Origin: Gordionus sp. m RMFG-2023
Lineage: Eukaryota; Nematomorpha; Gordioida; Chordodea; Parachordodidae
Length of the DNA stretch: 64,000 nucleotides
Assembly: GCF_954871325.1 (NCBI RefSeq)
Contig: NC_088775.1
Location: 82,747,561 to 82,811,560, forward strand
Direction: 5' to 3'
Part shown: piece after piece, positions 60,589-64,000 of the stretch
How the letters are laid out: every line of letters begins with the position of its first letter
How positions within the stretch are numbered: position 1 is the stretch's first letter
The notes under the pieces: generated by a model
What the model saw: only the letters and a program-made list of their open reading frames with translations
Told to the model about the DNA's origin: nothing
Database searches by the model: none
Translations under genes and position numbers: made by a program

Positions 60589-60739
60589 TTAACATCTAAC
60601 ATTTCTCCCCTCGTAAAAAAAATCGTAGCTGCACCCTCCGCAATAATTAGTAACACAATTAGCTAAAGGATGCCTTGGGCACTTTTTGTGCAGACATGGA
60701 GAAACGATACAATTAACTACGAGCACCCCTAGTGGGCAC
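60589..60739 (-). CDS. terminal exon of a secreted Cys-rich protein (partial)
   Basis: After a good acceptor (AATCTCCTAG, minus strand) a 49-codon frame reads CPLGVLVVNC, then SPCLHKKCPRHPLANC, then NYCGGCSYDFFYEG, RNVRC and stop. The Cys spacing with CPxGxxxVxCxxxPC...CPxxPxAxCxxNYCGGCxxxF is a module I know from many invertebrate secreted or extracellular-matrix proteins. It typically occurs in tandem, so other exons should lie at higher coordinates or beyond the window; I could not find them. Upstream in-frame residues before the acceptor are not Cys-rich and look intronic. The G+C content is higher than the flanks. Confidence 0.55.
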
Positions 60740-63067
60740 CTAGGAGATTTTTTTTTTGTTGAATCAATTTGGTCAACAGATTGAATATCTAGGGAATTAA
60801 TATATATAATATATATATTTAATTCAAACAAGATATTTTTTTAAATAAACCTTTTACGACTAAGAATACTAGTATGAGCAGTAAGAGTGATTTAACTAGG
60901 TGGCACTTCATGGCAAATTGATACTAATGATTTCAAATATATTTAAAAGAATAAATGTTATATTTAAAAAAATCGAATTTTTATAATAATAGCAATTTAA
61001 TTTTTTTTAAGAGATCTGGATAAAAAATAAATAAATATAAAATTGATAATACAACCTTGAATGAAAAATATTAAATAATTTACCCTTATTTATTTGAATA
61101 TAAATAACAGATTAGAATCAAATAAATATTCGATAAATTAACATTTATATGAGGGGAATCGGGAGATTTTTTTCACTCGATATTAAAAATTAAACACTTG
61201 AGCGCTGCACTACGCTTAGCTACGTTTGCGCTCTCAATAGCAGACTCGTTGGTATAGCTTCACAGGGCAAAATATTTAAGATGATATTAAGTTTAGGGCT
61301 AAAAATTGCTAGGATAAAAGTATATAGTAGGCTAGCGAGTAAATAAAAATAGTGGGTATTTTATTTATGCATATGTGTAAAATATTTTTCATTGTGTCTT
61401 AAATTAGAATAATTATATATGTCAATAGTGTAATAAACAATTCATCTACTTGTAATATTGAGTAGTAATTTATATGTATAAAGTTATGTTAGTTTTGATA
61501 AAGTATTAATATTAATTATAACTTTACTTTAAAAATTTTCTAGATGATATAACCAAGACTTCCAATTTTTAACGAATTTTGTTTTATCGGATTAGAGCCT
61601 TTTCCCAAATTTTTAATCACCACATAAGATGAATTATCTGCATGGTTCACGACACCATTTTTTGTGTTCTTTCCAAAAAAGACATATATATATATATTTA
61701 AAAGAACTGCAGACGCGGTCCGGAACGGAATAAAAAATGGCATTTTTTAAAAATCCAAATTAAAATTTTGAAAATTTAGGTCAGGCATAAAAAGTAAAAA
61801 AAAAATTAAAAATTCGCTTTTTAAATAAATTAAAATTATGTCAATTTGTAAGAAAAATTTAAAACAAAACCTATTCAGAATTTCTCAATTATTATTTCGA
61901 TTTTTTATAATAAGAATAGGTACTTAAATTTTGTATAAAATCTTTATATCTTTCGCAATAAGTGTTATTAATAATAGCTTTCCGTTAAAAAAAATGGGCA
62001 AATCCTATGTAATTAATCCGACAATCTCCAATTGAAAATAATGTTAAAAGCGTCATATTGGATGTGGATATCATAAATTAGATTTGCTGAGGTATTAATA
62101 CTTTTTATTTAAATTGGAGTAAATCAAATTGTTAATTTAAAAAATAAATAGGCATTTATTTTAAAAAATGTTGAATAAAATTTTTCTATACATTTAATGC
62201 TAAAAATATATTTAAAAGAGATGAATTTATTGAGAAAATAACATATTTTATTGTAAATTGGTTGTCAAATAAAAATTAATCAGTTTCAACAATAAAAGAG
62301 CGAGCCAAGTGACCCGTGGTCTGATCTGAGAAATAGTTGTAGTTAATATACATTTTATTAATTTATTCTTTTACCGTAATTTGATCCAAGAAATAGGATT
62401 GAGACCAAATATATAATAAATTAACTGTTTCAAGGTTTTAAAAATTTCGATAAAAAAGTGGTTATATTGTCCATAATTAATATATTTTTTTATTGTATAG
62501 CTTTGTAAGTTTAAGTAAAAATACATTAGTATTGTAAAAGTGTACACCAACCAATAAAATCATTTTTATACATCTAGTGGAGCGGGTTAAATTTTAAAAA
62601 CCATAAACGGGTGATCAGGGAAAATTAAAACGATTGACTAGCAGGCTCTCGGGTTGAAGACCTGCCAATTGCAGAACTTCTGACATCAATAGAAATATTA
62701 TTGAACTCGAGATTGAGAAATCCTCTTGAATCATTTTAATCGCTAATATGAGTGGATTTTTATTAGCTAACTCATGCGTTATAATAATGCATTCATGTGT
62801 AATGATGGGGGTTTTTAATTTTAATTCATCTTTTCAAAAAATAACTCTTTTTATATTCACAATTTTTTGATAGTTGGTTATACTTTTATAATAAATTAAC
62901 ACCTCTTAGATTTCTTTTGTAAAAAGCTAGCGACGCCATAGGTAATTTTATTAAAATTCCCTAATAATAAAAGTGCGGAACCAAGGTCCAAGAATTCATT
63001 AAAAGGCAGGTACTAATTACACTAATAGAGTAGTAAAAATTTATATTTTATTTTAATTTATATGTAT

Positions 63068-63297
63068 CAAAGCCTGCAGAGGTACCATTTGCACGGCTTG
63101 ACCTGGCCCGTTTTTTAAGCAAAATTTTTGGCCAGCCCATAATTTTTTAAAAATATATTTAATTTATTTTTAATTTTTATAGCTAATGGTAGCGATTTTA
63201 AAATATACGGCTCGGTCCGGGTATTTTTTAAAAAAATATTTAGGCCCGGCCTGGGTATTTAAAAAAAATTTCTATTGCTGCCTGCAGATCTCTAATA
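63068..63297. mobile_element. most complete copy of the GCCC-rich MITE family
   Basis: Left AAGCCTGCAGAGGTACCATT and right CTGCCTGCAGATCTCTA form inexact inverted ends. Inside are GGCTTGACCTGGCCCG, CGGCTCGGTCCGGG and GGCCCGGCCTGGG blocks alternating with A-runs. No unambiguous 8-bp duplication. Confidence 0.65.
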
Positions 63298-63407
63298 TAC
63301 ATCTTGCATTCAGTTGGCTCGTTAGCCTTTACAATCTCACATGGGACTCAAAAATTTTTAAGTAAGAAAAATTTTTTAAATTTTTTTGGGAGCTCTTCAA
63401 ATTGGAA

Positions 63408-63417
63408 GGGGGGGGGG
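63408..63417 (+). repeat. poly-G tract (10 G)
   Basis: G run followed by AGGCTTGAGCCCC. Confidence 0.85.
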
Positions 63418-64000
63418 AGGCTTGAGCCCCTTTGCGTTACCACCTCCCCTAGCTTATTCAAAAAATACATAATAATATATTTCTTCAATGATTTTTAAAT
63501 TCAAAAAAAATATGATTGGTAATAAATAATGATTTTTTTAATACAAAAAATATTTAATTATCAAGGAAATATATTATCTGCAAACACTATACTATACAAT
63601 TAATATTTTTACAAAACCAATTTTTTTTAAAATTCTATCAGTTAATTAATTCAAAATATAATAGAAGCGAATAGTTTCTTGCTTATATCTTAATCTTCCT
63701 TTTAAATCATTTATAAAATATCAAAATAATTCAAAAATAACTAAATTTTAACAATTCCATTGCTCATTTTTCAATTTTATAAAACTTTTATCTGGTTGAT
63801 TTTAAACTTATTTTAGTAATTAATTTTGGATAATTTGTCTATACAATTTTATCTTTACCGGTGTATTTTTTAAATATGCATGCCCATTTTCTATCTAAAT
63901 AGCAATCCCACCAACAACTAAGAAAATCTTTCATTTGGGATTTTGCTTGTATAGTATCTTTCCCAACAAATATATAGAGGAAATTTATTTTTTAAAATTA

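Larger units (their letters stand above)
60740..64000. other. repeat-rich, gene-poor end of window
   Basis: Mostly low-complexity AT sequence. A GCCC-rich MITE lies at about 63.07-63.30 kb, a CTAGCGACGCC end fragment of the 34.2-kb hAT family near 62.93 kb, and a G run at 63408-63417 beside CTTGAGCCCC, which also resembles that family. No convincing coding exon. Confidence 0.45.

Noticed and set aside
60740-60831. N-terminal extension of the Cys-rich frame to a Met
   Set aside because: Residues are Ile/Tyr/Asn-rich intron-like translation; a strong acceptor lies exactly before the first Cys.

Overview
This is a very AT-rich stretch of an invertebrate animal genome. The genes are split by spliceosomal introns and encode animal proteins: atlastin, a heparan-sulfate 6-O-sulfotransferase and an ETAA1 homologue. 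The introns and spacers are crowded with non-autonomous DNA transposons, mostly hAT-type with 8-bp target-site duplications. No bacterial operons, rRNA genes or CRISPR arrays are seen. I cannot place the phylum from sequence alone.

Layout. 1.5-6.6 kb (+): a vaccinia-related kinase (VRK), nine exons, with the N-lobe outside the window. 8.3-12.5 kb (+): mitochondrial ribosomal protein mL40 (MRPL40), three exons seen and the first one missing. 14.9-16.3 kb (-): intronless SLC25A51-type mitochondrial NAD carrier. 16.3-22 kb: spacer with three small elements and one unexplained open stretch. 22.0-33.2 kb (-): complete ten-exon atlastin gene. 34-46.3 kb: transposon block with three large hAT elements, one carrying 1.3-1.5 kb inverted arms and one with its transposase partly duplicated in inverted orientation. 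47.3-47.8 kb (+): five-exon RidA. 47.9-52.9 kb (-): six-exon ETAA1-like gene, tail to tail with RidA (61 bp between stops) and head to head with HS6ST. 53.7-59.4 kb (+): three-exon heparan-sulfate 6-O-sulfotransferase. 59.4-64 kb: repeats and one Cys-rich terminal exon on the minus strand.

The multi-exon models were built by hand from protein-family recognition. In each, the reading-frame phases agree across every GT-AG junction, which is strong internal support. The genes do not form one pathway. They are housekeeping functions: ER membrane fusion, mitochondrial NAD import and translation, imine detoxification, ATR checkpoint, heparan sulfate editing and nuclear kinase signalling. The most unusual material is the transposon block, the duplicated acidic motif of the ETAA1 homologue, the long insertions in SLC25A51 and HS6ST, and 5' splice sites that mostly lack G at +5.
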